Below, in pieces: positions 1 through 7,915 of a DNA stretch of 33,784 nt; position 1 is the stretch's first letter, and every line of letters starts with the position of its first letter. The translations under genes were made by a program, and so were the position numbers. The stretch is taken from contig JASHPH010000330.1 of the NCBI GenBank assembly GCA_030038255.1, positions 1 to 33,784 on the forward strand. Reading direction: 5' to 3'. Source of the DNA: Candidatus Sulfotelmatobacter sp. (GTDB lineage Bacteria; Acidobacteriota; Terriglobia; Terriglobales; Acidobacteriaceae). A model generated the notes under the pieces. The model had not been told where the DNA came from. It did no database searches and was given only the letters and a program-made list of their open reading frames with translations.

Positions 1-959
1 CAATTGCGTTTGATCCACTGGCCCGGTGTTACGGTCAGAGCTGCAACACAAATCAACAACGGAAGTCCGAACCCAAGCAAGTAGTACAGGAGACCGGGGC
101 TTTCCATTTCGCCGCTCGTACTATGTCGCGACACCAGAGGCTGGAATAGCGATACCAAGACCACGTAAAGGACGCCGGGAGACGAAGCCAAAAAAAAGCG
201 AGCCAGCAAGCCCCATCCCGCACGACGCGCTCGCGCCAGGACAATGATCACCGCATAAGCAAACATCACCGGGATGCTATAGGGATGGATTAAGGCGAGA
301 ACGGCTGCGGCAGAACCGCTTAGCCAGAAGTCTTTTTTGCGAGCATCCTTCCGCACATCGTGGGAGCCCCGATCCAGCCAGTAAACGATGAGAACGATCA
401 ACGCCAGGGAGCAGGGAAACAGCACGTTCCACAACAGTGAGAAATAGGTGCTCATTTCCGGCATCCAGAGGTCGGCGGGGACAGTCAGCCGTTGGTTCCC
501 AAGTCCCAGGAAAGGGAAAAGCCCCCCGAATCCCGCAGAAATCCCCACCAATACCGAAGCAACAACGGATTGAAATCGGTTGAGCTGCAGCCAGTCGATG
601 TAGGCGTAGAAGACGGCAAAAAACAAGCCTGTGCCGACTGCCTTCATCACCCAATGAACGATCCCAATATCACAAGCGCACAACCTGCTCATCCATCCAG
701 AGAGCAGGAAAAACGGATGGAACACAAAGGGAGAGTGCGGCAGCGCTGTGTATTTGAAGCGGAATAGCAGGTTTCCGTGCGCAGCCTGCTGCGACCATGC
801 CATATAGGCGAACGAGTCCTCGGGATAGGGCGGCAGGATCCAGGCGTAGCGATGATCGGCTGGCGTGCGAAACCAGAACACCAGATAGGGAAGCGACGTC
901 GCCAGGATTACAAATGCCGTCCATCCCCATCGAAAAGCGCGCAACTCACCCGGTTGCAC
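1..959 (-). CDS. Polytopic membrane protein, possibly GT-C glycosyltransferase-like (C-terminus cut by window edge)
   Basis: An open minus-strand frame runs from a stop at 1122-1124 to the left edge with no interruption. About 320 residues are visible from the GTG at 957-959. They are very hydrophobic, with several transmembrane segments (for example WTAFVILATSLPYLVFW near the start and FGLPLLICVAALTV near the edge). The first extracytoplasmic loop carries an acidic motif, PPYPEDSFAYMAW, of the sort seen in polyprenyl-phosphate-dependent membrane glycosyltransferases; this is only a resemblance. The start is uncertain. GTG 959 gives a short tail and then the first membrane segment but has no clear ribosome site. 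TTG at 1032-1034 has AGGAAGGA about 12 bases upstream and lies about 40 bases from a predicted transcription start. No confident family assignment is made. It is downstream of the cysteine synthase gene on the same strand but has its own promoter candidate. Confidence 0.6.
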   Translation of the reverse strand, partial: MQPGELRAFRWGWTAFVILATSLPYLVFWFRTPADHRYAWILPPYPEDSFAYMAWSQQAAHGNLLFRFKYTALPHSPFVFHPFFLLSGWMSRLCACDIGIVHWVMKAVGTGLFFAVFYAYIDWLQLNRFQSVVASVLVGISAGFGGLFPFLGLGNQRLTVPADLWMPEMSTYFSLLWNVLFPCSLALIVLIVYWLDRGSHDVRKDARKKDFWLSGSAAAVLALIHPYSIPVMFAYAVIIVLARARRAGWGLLARFFLASSPGVLYVVLVSLFQPLVSRHSTSGEMESPGLLYYLLGFGLPLLICVAALTVTPGQWIKRN

Positions 960-1082
960 GGGGAGATTTCGCTGGCTCGCTTCCGTCTGTGTCGTTATCC
1001 GCTGCTTACGGGAATTCTGGCGTCGTTTCCGCAACGGGCAAAGGCATCCTTCCTGCGACTCAATCGTCAGAAGTTTTGGGTC

Positions 1083-1111
1083 ACAATACCAATCTTTTGC
1101 TCTCCCGGCAA
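1083..1111 (-). promoter_or_regulatory. Candidate sigma-70 promoter for the membrane protein gene
   Basis: On the minus strand, TTGCCG (1106-1111) and TATTGT (1083-1088) are separated by 17 bases. Each hexamer matches 4 of 6 positions of the consensus. The predicted start of transcription is near 1076, shortly upstream of the possible TTG start at 1034. Confidence 0.35.
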
Positions 1112-1137
1112 GAATTCGTGGTTACGTGAGACGGAGT

Positions 1138-1151
1138 CGAGTGATCACTCG
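1138..1151. promoter_or_regulatory. Perfect 14-bp palindrome, possible operator
   Basis: CGAGTGATCACTCG is a perfect inverted repeat without spacer in the 271-bp gap between the cysteine synthase stop (1231) and the membrane protein gene. It lies just upstream of the candidate -35 box at 1106-1111, a position typical of a transcription factor site. The cognate regulator is unknown. Nothing else recognisable was seen in this gap. Confidence 0.3.
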
Positions 1152-1230
1152 GACTTATCCCAAGTTCACGAGCAAACCGGATGTAAACGTCGACTGTGGG
1201 CAATCAGAGTGTCGATCAGTGCTTAGCGGG

Positions 1231-2370
1231 TCAAGTGCTGAGTTGTGGGCGGTTGGCTCTTCCAAGCCAATCTGAGTAGTTATTCCCGTTTTCGCAGAAC
1301 GCACACACACGCTGCATGCTGATAAATCCCGAGAGCTGAACACCAGGCGCCAGATACTCCGTCCGGATGGGTTCTTCGCGCATCAGATCTGTGCTCAGAT
1401 ACTTCTTGTTGTCGTCGGGGAAAACGGTCACAACGATCGCATCGGATCCAAGCTGCTCTTGAACGATCAGAGCCGCCAGGAAGTTACAGCCAGAAGAAAT
1501 CCCAACGGCCAGTCCCAGCGTCGAAGCGAGCTTCTGCGCCATAATGATTGAGTCGCCATCCGGAACTGGAATTACTTCATCCAGTGTGGATAGATCGACA
1601 ATCGCGGGAATGAATTCATCGGATATGCCCTGGATGCGGTGCTTCCCCACTCTGTGTCCAGTGGATAGCGTCGGCGATTCCGCTGGTTCCACCGGGTGAA
1701 CCTTGATCCTGGGGTTGTGAGCGCGAAGGAATCGCCCCACTCCCATCACAGTCCCGCCAGTACCGACTCCGGCGACGAAGGCGTCGGGCTGGAGACCAGC
1801 AGTCTGCAATTGCATCCGTATTTCCGGGCCGGTTGTGGTCTCGTGCGCTTCGGTGTTGGCCTCATTCGAAAATTGGCAGGGCAAGAAGACGTTTGGATGA
1901 CTGCCGGCAAATTCCTCCGACATGTGAATGCTGCCGAGGAAGCCGCCATGTTCTTGGTTGACAAGAACGATCTCGGCGCCGTAGGCGCGAATCAGACACT
2001 TGCGTTCCTGGCTCATCCAGTCCGGCATAAAGATCGTGACGGGATGGCCGAGAGCGCGCCCAAGGGCTGCAAAGGAGATCCCCGTATTACCGCTCGTGGC
2101 CTCGGTGATTGTGTCGCCTGGGTGAAGTGTCCCGCTGGCATAGGCCTTCTTCAAAATGTACAGTGCCATGCGGTCTTTAATACTTCCTGTTAGGTTCAGG
2201 TGCTCGCACTTGGCATAGATAGTCCGAGGGCGTCCTGCATATGAAAACTCGATGCCTAGCAGTGGTGTGTTTCCAATCAAACGGGAAAGTTCCTTAAACC
2301 TCCTGTGAGCTGACGCGATTTCCCCGTTTTGCTTCGGTGGGCTGTTCAATGTTTCCACTGACGGACTCAA
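1231..2370 (-). CDS. cysK: PLP-dependent cysteine synthase family protein with C-terminal CxxC tail
   Basis: Cytosolic beta-replacement enzyme of fold-type II PLP proteins. The expected reaction is O-acetylserine (or O-phosphoserine) plus sulfide to cysteine. Visible signatures: IGNTPL near the N-terminus, the PLP lysine in [10 protein letters not shown] (about residue 65), the substrate loop TSGNTG (about 92-97), the phosphate-binding GTGGT, and QGISDEFIP. The frame opens at GTG 2400, but TTG 2368-2370 is preferred because GGAGG lies six bases before it; this gives 379 residues. The protein is longer than typical CysK/CysM (about 300-320). A C-terminal extension ends with VCAFCENG, whose two cysteines (about 356 and 359) could bind metal or be redox active. 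The N-terminal 25-30 residues before the catalytic fold are also extra. CysK, CysM or a cystathionine-beta-synthase-like activity cannot be separated by eye. Confidence 0.85.
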   Translation of the reverse strand: MSPSVETLNSPPKQNGEIASAHRRFKELSRLIGNTPLLGIEFSYAGRPRTIYAKCEHLNLTGSIKDRMALYILKKAYASGTLHPGDTITEATSGNTGISFAALGRALGHPVTIFMPDWMSQERKCLIRAYGAEIVLVNQEHGGFLGSIHMSEEFAGSHPNVFLPCQFSNEANTEAHETTTGPEIRMQLQTAGLQPDAFVAGVGTGGTVMGVGRFLRAHNPRIKVHPVEPAESPTLSTGHRVGKHRIQGISDEFIPAIVDLSTLDEVIPVPDGDSIIMAQKLASTLGLAVGISSGCNFLAALIVQEQLGSDAIVVTVFPDDNKKYLSTDLMREEPIRTEYLAPGVQLSGFISMQRVCAFCENGNNYSDWLGRANRPQLST

Positions 2371-2409
2371 TGCACACCTCCGTCCAGAAGGCGGCTCCAC
2401 AGCTTGCTT

Positions 2410-2432
2410 TCGAGAACTTTTAATTTTCTCGA
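2410..2432. promoter_or_regulatory. 7-bp inverted repeat upstream of cysteine synthase gene
   Basis: TCGAGAA (2410-2416) and TTCTCGA (2426-2432) are perfect arms around a 9-base A/T-rich centre, 40-60 bases upstream of the preferred TTG start. The arrangement fits a protein-binding operator better than a terminator, because no T-run follows on either strand. Confidence 0.3.
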
Positions 2433-2450
2433 TAATCGCTACTTGCTGCC

Positions 2451-2464
2451 GTGATTTCGATCAC
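2451..2464. promoter_or_regulatory. Crp/Fnr-like palindromic site
   Basis: GTGATTTCGATCAC has perfect 5-base arms, GTGAT and ATCAC, separated by four bases. This is the geometry of Crp/Fnr-superfamily operators (Fnr: TTGAT-N4-ATCAA). It lies about 80-95 bases upstream of the cysteine synthase start. The match is by pattern only, and no such regulator gene is present in the window. Confidence 0.35.
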
Positions 2465-2504
2465 CCGCCGCGCCGCAGATGAATGGCGAACGAAGGAGAC
2501 GACA

Positions 2505-2615
2505 ATGACACATGAGCTACGCAGGCGCGGCACAGACGTACTGTCAAGAAGCCACCAGGAATCGAGCGGCGTCATCTCTTGTGCTCGGAGCTCGGAAACT
2601 ATTCGGAACTATTAG
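2505..2615 (+). CDS. Possible 36-residue small protein
   Basis: An ATG at 2505 is preceded by AGGAG with six-base spacing and opens a frame of 36 codons ending in TAG at 2613-2615. The product is polar, rich in Arg and Ser, with one Cys and no membrane segment or recognisable motif. It is divergent from the cysteine synthase gene. The ribosome site is the only positive evidence, so the frame may be fortuitous. Confidence 0.2.
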   Translation: MTHELRRRGTDVLSRSHQESSGVISCARSSETIRNY

Positions 2616-2679
2616 GTGCGAGCGCTGAAGATACACTCTGGTTCCACTGCCGAATCCATGTTAAGCATTACAGACCCGT

Positions 2680-3843
2680 TCACTGCACGAGCCGGTTGTA
2701 CTTCTTCAGGACTTCTCGCAGTTGATCGTGTGGGAGCGCCATCACAGTGTGGCCTTTTCTGCCGGTCATCGTCTGGGCAGCGATCAGCGCATTCACGACG
2801 GCTTCCTCGGTTGCCTGCACCGTGGCCAGGAAAATCGGATTCAGCGCGTCGTTCGTCACCATGGCGAATGTGCCCACACGCTTGGCCGAGGATGTCTGCG
2901 GATTCGCAGTCGAAAAGGCGATAAAAATGTCTCCCGAACCATCGCCGGAGTAGCTTCCCATTCGCCCCAGCCCCAAAGTCACCCTCCTGGCCACTCGCTT
3001 CAGTTGAGTTGGAATCAACGGAGCATCCGTGGCGACCACCACGATGATGGAACCTACATCGTCATCCCAGACTTTCGCTCCTGAAATCTCTCGGCCGACC
3101 GGCACGCCGGCGATCCGCAACTGATCGCGCTGGCCGTAGTTGCACTGCACCAGCACTCCCACGGTGTAGCCACCATACTTGGCGTCAAGAACGCGCGACG
3201 CCGTGCCAATCCCGCCCTTGAATTCGTTGCAGATCATTCCAGTACCGCCGCCCACATTGCCCTCTTCGACCGGCCCCGAACGTGCGCTGTCGAGAGCGTG
3301 GAAAGCATCCTCGGGCTTCACGTGGAAGCCGTTGGTGTCGTTCAAATATCCATCCCAGGTCTCGGCGACTACGGGCAGTGACCACGCATAGCCTTCCTTG
3401 TCGGGACCGCGCTTTTTCAGGCGCCATGCGATCACCGCATCCCGTACGGTCCCCACGCTATGGGTATTTGTGATCATCACTGGTCCCTCGAGGAAACCGG
3501 AATCTTCCACCCACGTGGTCCCGGTCATCTCGCCATTGCCATTCTCGGTAAACCATCCGGCAAAGACCGGATCGTTTGAGTCCTTGCCTCGAGGAAGGAT
3601 CGCAGTCACTCCCGTGCGCACCGAGTGCGGCCCGGATGAAGTTCCTGCCTCATCTGAAATGAGAGTCGTGTGACCCACCTCGACGCCTTTGACATCGGTA
3701 ATGGCATTTAGCGGTCCGGGGTTGCCATCAAACGGAATACCGAGGTCGCGCGCCCGCGGGTTGCTTTGAGCGCACACCAAGCCCGACAGTATCGAACAAA
3801 GAATAAGGAGAACAGCCGAGTCCTTCAGGTAGAGCCTAGTCAT
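2680..3843 (-). CDS. dmpA: Exported P1 family (DmpA-type) aminopeptidase
   Basis: N-terminal-nucleophile hydrolase of the DmpA/BapA family. Known members remove N-terminal D- or L-residues or cleave beta-peptides and small amides, after self-cleavage at a Gly-Ser bond into alpha and beta chains. The expected cleavage site is visible as DGSGDIFIAFST, with the nucleophile Ser at about residue 303 of 387. Other family blocks are VKGVEVGHTT, RTGVTAILPRG, ITNTHSVGTVRDA and GGTGMICNEFKGGIGTASR. ATG 3843 is chosen over the upstream codon at 3870 because GGAG lies 8 bases before it and a signal peptide follows directly (hydrophobic AVLLILCSILSGLVCA, then QSN). The product is therefore probably periplasmic. 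It is divergent from a TonB-dependent receptor and amidohydrolase pair, which suggests shared use of a peptide-like or amide substrate. Family confidence is high; the natural substrate is unknown. Confidence 0.9.
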   Translation of the reverse strand: MTRLYLKDSAVLLILCSILSGLVCAQSNPRARDLGIPFDGNPGPLNAITDVKGVEVGHTTLISDEAGTSSGPHSVRTGVTAILPRGKDSNDPVFAGWFTENGNGEMTGTTWVEDSGFLEGPVMITNTHSVGTVRDAVIAWRLKKRGPDKEGYAWSLPVVAETWDGYLNDTNGFHVKPEDAFHALDSARSGPVEEGNVGGGTGMICNEFKGGIGTASRVLDAKYGGYTVGVLVQCNYGQRDQLRIAGVPVGREISGAKVWDDDVGSIIVVVATDAPLIPTQLKRVARRVTLGLGRMGSYSGDGSGDIFIAFSTANPQTSSAKRVGTFAMVTNDALNPIFLATVQATEEAVVNALIAAQTMTGRKGHTVMALPHDQLREVLKKYNRLVQ

Positions 3844-3909
3844 CGAAGTGTCTCCAGGCCCTTCAGTCAAAACATCTGTTTCGCGTGCTGCGGCCGCTCC
3901 ACAGTTTGA

Positions 3910-3939
3910 TTGACAAAGGGCGCACAGCGGGCTTATTTT
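3910..3939 (+). promoter_or_regulatory. Sigma-70 promoter of the first receptor gene
   Basis: A perfect TTGACA (3910-3915) and TATTTT (3934-3939, four of six consensus positions) are separated by 18 bases in the intergenic region between the divergent peptidase and receptor genes. The predicted transcription start near 3946 gives a leader of about 34 bases. Confidence 0.5.
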
Positions 3940-3949
3940 CGCACGAACC

Positions 3950-3964
3950 GGCGCGCTGCGCGCC
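3950..3964. promoter_or_regulatory. GC-rich interrupted palindrome in receptor leader
   Basis: GGCGCGC-T-GCGCGCC is a perfect 7-bp inverted repeat around one base. It lies between the predicted transcription start (about 3946) and the ribosome site (GAGGGGG) of the receptor gene. It could be an operator placed to block elongation. A one-base centre makes an RNA hairpin less likely. Confidence 0.3.
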
Positions 3965-3979
3965 CATGAGGGGGAACCG

Positions 3980-6900
3980 ATGCGGCGGATGGTCGTGTTG
4001 GTGCTGGTCTTCTGTACAGCTTCTTTTCAGTCGCGCGGTCAGTCTTCCACTTCTTCGTTGCGTGGGTCCGTGTCGGATCCGCAGGGTGCAGTCCTTGTGG
4101 GGGCAACGGTAACCCTGTTGAACCCGAGCACCGCTTTTTCCCGGATCACCAAAACCGACGGAGCAGGCGTTTACCAATTCCTCCAGATTCCTCCGGGAAC
4201 CTACTCGCTTACCGTGAGCACGGCTGGATTCGCAACAATCAAAGAGGGGAACCTGCAACTGCTTGTGAATGTTCCCGCGACAGCGAACTTCACCATGCGG
4301 CTGAAGACGGAACTCGCCACGGTCGAAGTGCAGAGTGCGACCGTGCAGGTCAACACACAGGATGCGACCATCGGAAACGCCTTTGGCTCTTCTCAGATCG
4401 AAGATCTTCCTTTCGAGGGACGCGACCCTACGCAAATTCTGAGCTTGCAACCCGGTGTGACGTTTGTCGGCACCAACGTCGATCAGAATTATGACAGCCG
4501 TGGCGGATCGGTGAGCGGAGCTCGCAGCGATCAGACCAACATTACGCTCGACGGAGTCGATGACAACGACCAGGTCAAGGGATACGCATTCAAGGGGGCG
4601 TTGCGTTCGACGCTGGATTCGTTGCAGGAGTTCCGCGTGACTACCAACAGCGCCAACGCAGACCAGGGCCGCTCTTCGGGCGCGCAGGTTGCGCTGGTCA
4701 CAAAGGGCGGGACGAACAGTTTTCACGGTTCAACGTATGAATACAACCGCACCAACGTCGGCTACGCCAACGACTGGTTCAACAAGCAGGCCGAGCTTCA
4801 GTCGGGCCTGCCCAACAAACCGGGCCAGTTGATCCGAAACACTTTCGGGGCGACTCTTGGCGGACCCATCCAGAAGGACCGCGTCTTTTTCTTTCTCGCT
4901 TATGAAGGCCAGCGCACGCGGGAGAATGTCCAGACCACGCGGGTGGTCCCCAGCGACAACTTGCGGACTGGATACGTCAGTTACCTGACCTGCGGAACAG
5001 ACATCACCTGCGGTGGTGGCACGACCACGCCCACCCAGGTCAATCTGACTCCTGCTCAACTTTCGACCATGGATCCGAATTGCACCGGCACCGGAAGTTG
5101 CGTCTACTCTGTCGGCAGCGCGCCTCCTCAACCGCATCCAGGCCCGAATCCCAATGTCGAAACGTTGTTTCAGCAGTACCCGCAATCCAACTCGACTGCG
5201 GTCGGAGACGGGCTGAATTTTCTGGGATATACCTTCCCCGCTTCGACGCCAGGCAGCTTGAACACGTTCGTTGCCAAGTTTGATTTCAACATCACTCCCA
5301 ACCAACACGTTTTCGTGCGCGGAGGGTTGGTGGACGACAACAGCGGCCTCGGGCCCGAGTTCCCCGGCCAGCCACAATCGACCGTGATGACGGACACGAG
5401 CAAGGGTCTGATTGCGTCATACACCGCGACCTTGCGGCCAACCCTCATCAACAATTTTCGTTATGGGTTCATCCGACAGGGAATCGGAAGCCTGGGACAG
5501 GTCGATGCTCCTTACATCTTTTTTGGCAACGGGCCTGATTCACTCTACGCCCAGACCCTGACCACGAAGGCCACGGTGCCCGTGCATAATCTGGTGGACG
5601 ACCTCGCATGGGTCAAGGGCAACCATACCTTTCAGTTTGGCGGCAACCTTCGCATCATTACCAACAATCGCAGCTCCAACGTCGATTCGTACTCCTATGC
5701 CAGAACTTATACCTTGTGGCTCTTCCCTAGCGCCTTCATCGCGAATGCTGGAGGGAGCCTGGATCCAGCTGCGTTCGGGCTCCCGGCAGTGGAGTCTAAT
5801 TTTCAGTTTGGCTACGACTACCCGGTAATTGCGTTGACCGGGCTGCTCGATTCCGGGTTTGCGGCTTATAACATCACAAAGCAAGGCAACGAATTGCCAA
5901 CCGGAACGCCCGCCCTGCGTCATTTTCGGGCGCACGAGTTTGAGACTTATGTTGAGGATTCCTGGCGCGTGACTCCGCAACTGGTCCTCACCTACGGAAT
6001 CCGCTACACACTTCTGCAGCCGCCGTACGAAACCACTGGAGCGCAAGTGGAACCTTCCATCAGCATGGAGGATTTTCTGCAGAAGCGCGGGCAGGTCATG
6101 CTCATGGGCCAGACGTACAATCCACCGATCAGTTTCGTACTTGGCGGGAAGGCGAATAACGGCCCTCCATTCTGGGGCTGGGACTACGGGAACGTGGCTC
6201 CCAGGCTGGCGTTTGCCTGGTCCCCGAAACCTCACGGCGGCTGGCTGCGACAGGTGTTCGGCGATGCTGGAAAAAGCTCGATTCGCGGCGGTTGGGGCAT
6301 GTACTACGATCACTTCGGCCAGGGGATCGTGGACAGCTTCGATCGCAACGGTTCATTCGGGCTGAATGGATCGATTCAAAATCCGATCGGAGAGTACAGT
6401 ATCGACAACTCGCCGCGATTTACCGCTCCCAATGCAATTCCAGCCGGGGACCTTGTGTCCGTCCCGTCGGGACCTTTTCCCAAGCCGGCGCCGAGCGGCC
6501 TGCCCGAGGGAGCGACTACCTACTGGGGAATGGACGACAAGTTGAAGACGCCCTACTCTTACGCGTTTGACTTCACTGTCAGCCGCGAATTGCGGGGCAA
6601 CTTCGTATTCGAAGCGGCATACATCGGAAGACTGGGCCGCCGCCTGCTGCAGGAAGAAGATCTGGCCATGCCGCTTGATCTGCACGACCCAAAAACCGGC
6701 GTGGACTATTTCAGTGCGGCCACCATGTTTTCAAAAATGGCTGGGGCGGGCACCCCGGTCAGCAGCGTGTCCACTGCGAACGCCGGCACTTATTGGGAAG
6801 ATATGTTTCCGGCGTCGGTTCAATACCCGGGATACGGCGGGCAAATTCCGGTCAGCCAGCTTTCCCCTTGTAACAACTTCCCATTTCCCAACACTCCGAA

Positions 6901-7906
6901 CGTTACCGTAACTCAGGCGATGTACGAATCGTTTGCCTGCAATGTGCACAACGAGACACTCCCGCTCATCTTCGCTGACGTACCGGGCGAGTTCGGCACG
7001 ACCGGCTGTTATCCTCTATGCGCCACCATTCCCGGCCAGACCAACTCGAGCGGCTACACGCCCTACGCCTTCTTCAATCCTCAGTTCACTTCACTTTACG
7101 CGTGGCGAAGTGCGGGCACCAGCTCCTACCATTCCCTGCAACTGATCCTGCGCCATGGCAGGAGCCACGGCCTGCAGTGGGATTTCAACTACACCTTTTC
7201 AAAATCGATTGATATCGGGTCGAGCGCCGAGCGCATCAATTCCTACGACGCCTACTACCAGGCCGACCAGATCATCAACTCGTGGTCGCCGGCTCAGCTC
7301 CGCGGCGTCTCCGACTTTGACACTACCCATCAATTCAATACCAACTGGGTCTATGAATTGCCGTTTGGACGCGGCAGGCAATTCGGGGCCTCGTTGAGCG
7401 GCTGGCAAAACGCTTTGATCGGAGGTTGGCAGTGGTCGGGCCTGGCGCGCTGGACCAGCGGTTTCCCCACCACCATCGAAACCTTCACCAGTTTCCCCAC
7501 GAACTGGTATTTGCCCTCGACGGCGATTCTTTCCGGCCCCAAGCCGAAGACAGGTGCGTTCATCGACCCCAGAACCGGCAATCCGGATTTGTTTCAGAAT
7601 CCCGCCGGGGCGCAAGGCGATTTTCGCTTCTCCTATCCCGGAGAGTCCGGCCAGCGCAACGAACTCCGCGGTCCTGGCTTCTTCGGTATCGACACGGCTC
7701 TAAGCAAGTCATGGAGAATTCATGAATCTCAGAGCCTGAAGTTCAGCTGGGATATTTACAATGTGACCAACGCAGTTCGTTTCGACGTAGCCCCACTGCC
7801 CCAAACGACGGGACAACTGGAACAGCCTTCCACAGTGTTCGGCACATACTCCAGCACGCTGACCAAGCCTCGTGTGATGGAATTTGCCCTTCGGTATAGT
7901 TTTTAG
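3980..7906 (+). CDS. Oar-like TonB-dependent outer-membrane receptor (module 1)
   Basis: Protein of 1308 residues predicted to import a substrate across the outer membrane using TonB energy. Order of parts: a short signal peptide (residues 1 to about 21, ending SRGQ); a carboxypeptidase-regulatory-like beta-sandwich (about 25-110; LRGSVSDPQGAVLVGATVTL, GVYQFLQIPPGTYSLTVSTAGF); a plug domain (about 120-250; IEDLPFEGRDPTQILSLQPG, ITLDGVDDND, QEFRVTTNSANADQGRSSG); then a long beta-barrel ending in aromatic ALRYSF, as barrel proteins do. The start at ATG 3980 has GAGGGGGAA upstream. This architecture is abundant in Acidobacteriota, and substrates are mostly unknown. The amidohydrolase start follows 10 bases after the stop, so the two are surely co-transcribed. 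Large minus-strand frames inside this gene are compositional shadows. Confidence 0.92.
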   Translation: MRRMVVLVLVFCTASFQSRGQSSTSSLRGSVSDPQGAVLVGATVTLLNPSTAFSRITKTDGAGVYQFLQIPPGTYSLTVSTAGFATIKEGNLQLLVNVPATANFTMRLKTELATVEVQSATVQVNTQDATIGNAFGSSQIEDLPFEGRDPTQILSLQPGVTFVGTNVDQNYDSRGGSVSGARSDQTNITLDGVDDNDQVKGYAFKGALRSTLDSLQEFRVTTNSANADQGRSSGAQVALVTKGGTNSFHGSTYEYNRTNVGYANDWFNKQAELQSGLPNKPGQLIRNTFGATLGGPIQKDRVFFFLAYEGQRTRENVQTTRVVPSDNLRTGYVSYLTCGTDITCGGGTTTPTQVNLTPAQLSTMDPNCTGTGSCVYSVGSAPPQPHPGPNPNVETLFQQYPQSNSTAVGDGLNFLGYTFPASTPGSLNTFVAKFDFNITPNQHVFVRGGLVDDNSGLGPEFPGQPQSTVMTDTSKGLIASYTATLRPTLINNFRYGFIRQGIGSLGQVDAPYIFFGNGPDSLYAQTLTTKATVPVHNLVDDLAWVKGNHTFQFGGNLRIITNNRSSNVDSYSYARTYTLWLFPSAFIANAGGSLDPAAFGLPAVESNFQFGYDYPVIALTGLLDSGFAAYNITKQGNELPTGTPALRHFRAHEFETYVEDSWRVTPQLVLTYGIRYTLLQPPYETTGAQVEPSISMEDFLQKRGQVMLMGQTYNPPISFVLGGKANNGPPFWGWDYGNVAPRLAFAWSPKPHGGWLRQVFGDAGKSSIRGGWGMYYDHFGQGIVDSFDRNGSFGLNGSIQNPIGEYSIDNSPRFTAPNAIPAGDLVSVPSGPFPKPAPSGLPEGATTYWGMDDKLKTPYSYAFDFTVSRELRGNFVFEAAYIGRLGRRLLQEEDLAMPLDLHDPKTGVDYFSAATMFSKMAGAGTPVSSVSTANAGTYWEDMFPASVQYPGYGGQIPVSQLSPCNNFPFPNTPNVTVTQAMYESFACNVHNETLPLIFADVPGEFGTTGCYPLCATIPGQTNSSGYTPYAFFNPQFTSLYAWRSAGTSSYHSLQLILRHGRSHGLQWDFNYTFSKSIDIGSSAERINSYDAYYQADQIINSWSPAQLRGVSDFDTTHQFNTNWVYELPFGRGRQFGASLSGWQNALIGGWQWSGLARWTSGFPTTIETFTSFPTNWYLPSTAILSGPKPKTGAFIDPRTGNPDLFQNPAGAQGDFRFSYPGESGQRNELRGPGFFGIDTALSKSWRIHESQSLKFSWDIYNVTNAVRFDVAPLPQTTGQLEQPSTVFGTYSSTLTKPRVMEFALRYSF

Positions 7907-7915
7907 CGATTGACC

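Larger units (their letters stand above)
2371..2679. other. Gap upstream of the cysteine synthase gene
   Basis: This 309-bp gap separates the cysteine synthase start from the stop of the P1 peptidase gene, both on the minus strand. It holds two inverted repeats (2410-2432 and 2451-2464), a 36-codon plus-strand frame with a good ribosome site (2505-2615), and a perfect minus-strand TTGACA (2542-2547). The best -10 candidate at normal spacing, TGCGTA, is poor, so no promoter is called. Confidence 0.5.

Noticed and set aside
3863-4726. Long minus-strand open frame (287 codons) opposite the first receptor gene
   Set aside because: It lies fully antisense to a convincing receptor reading frame, has no recognisable motif, and is rich in Arg/Cys/His as expected of a shadow frame in GC-rich DNA.
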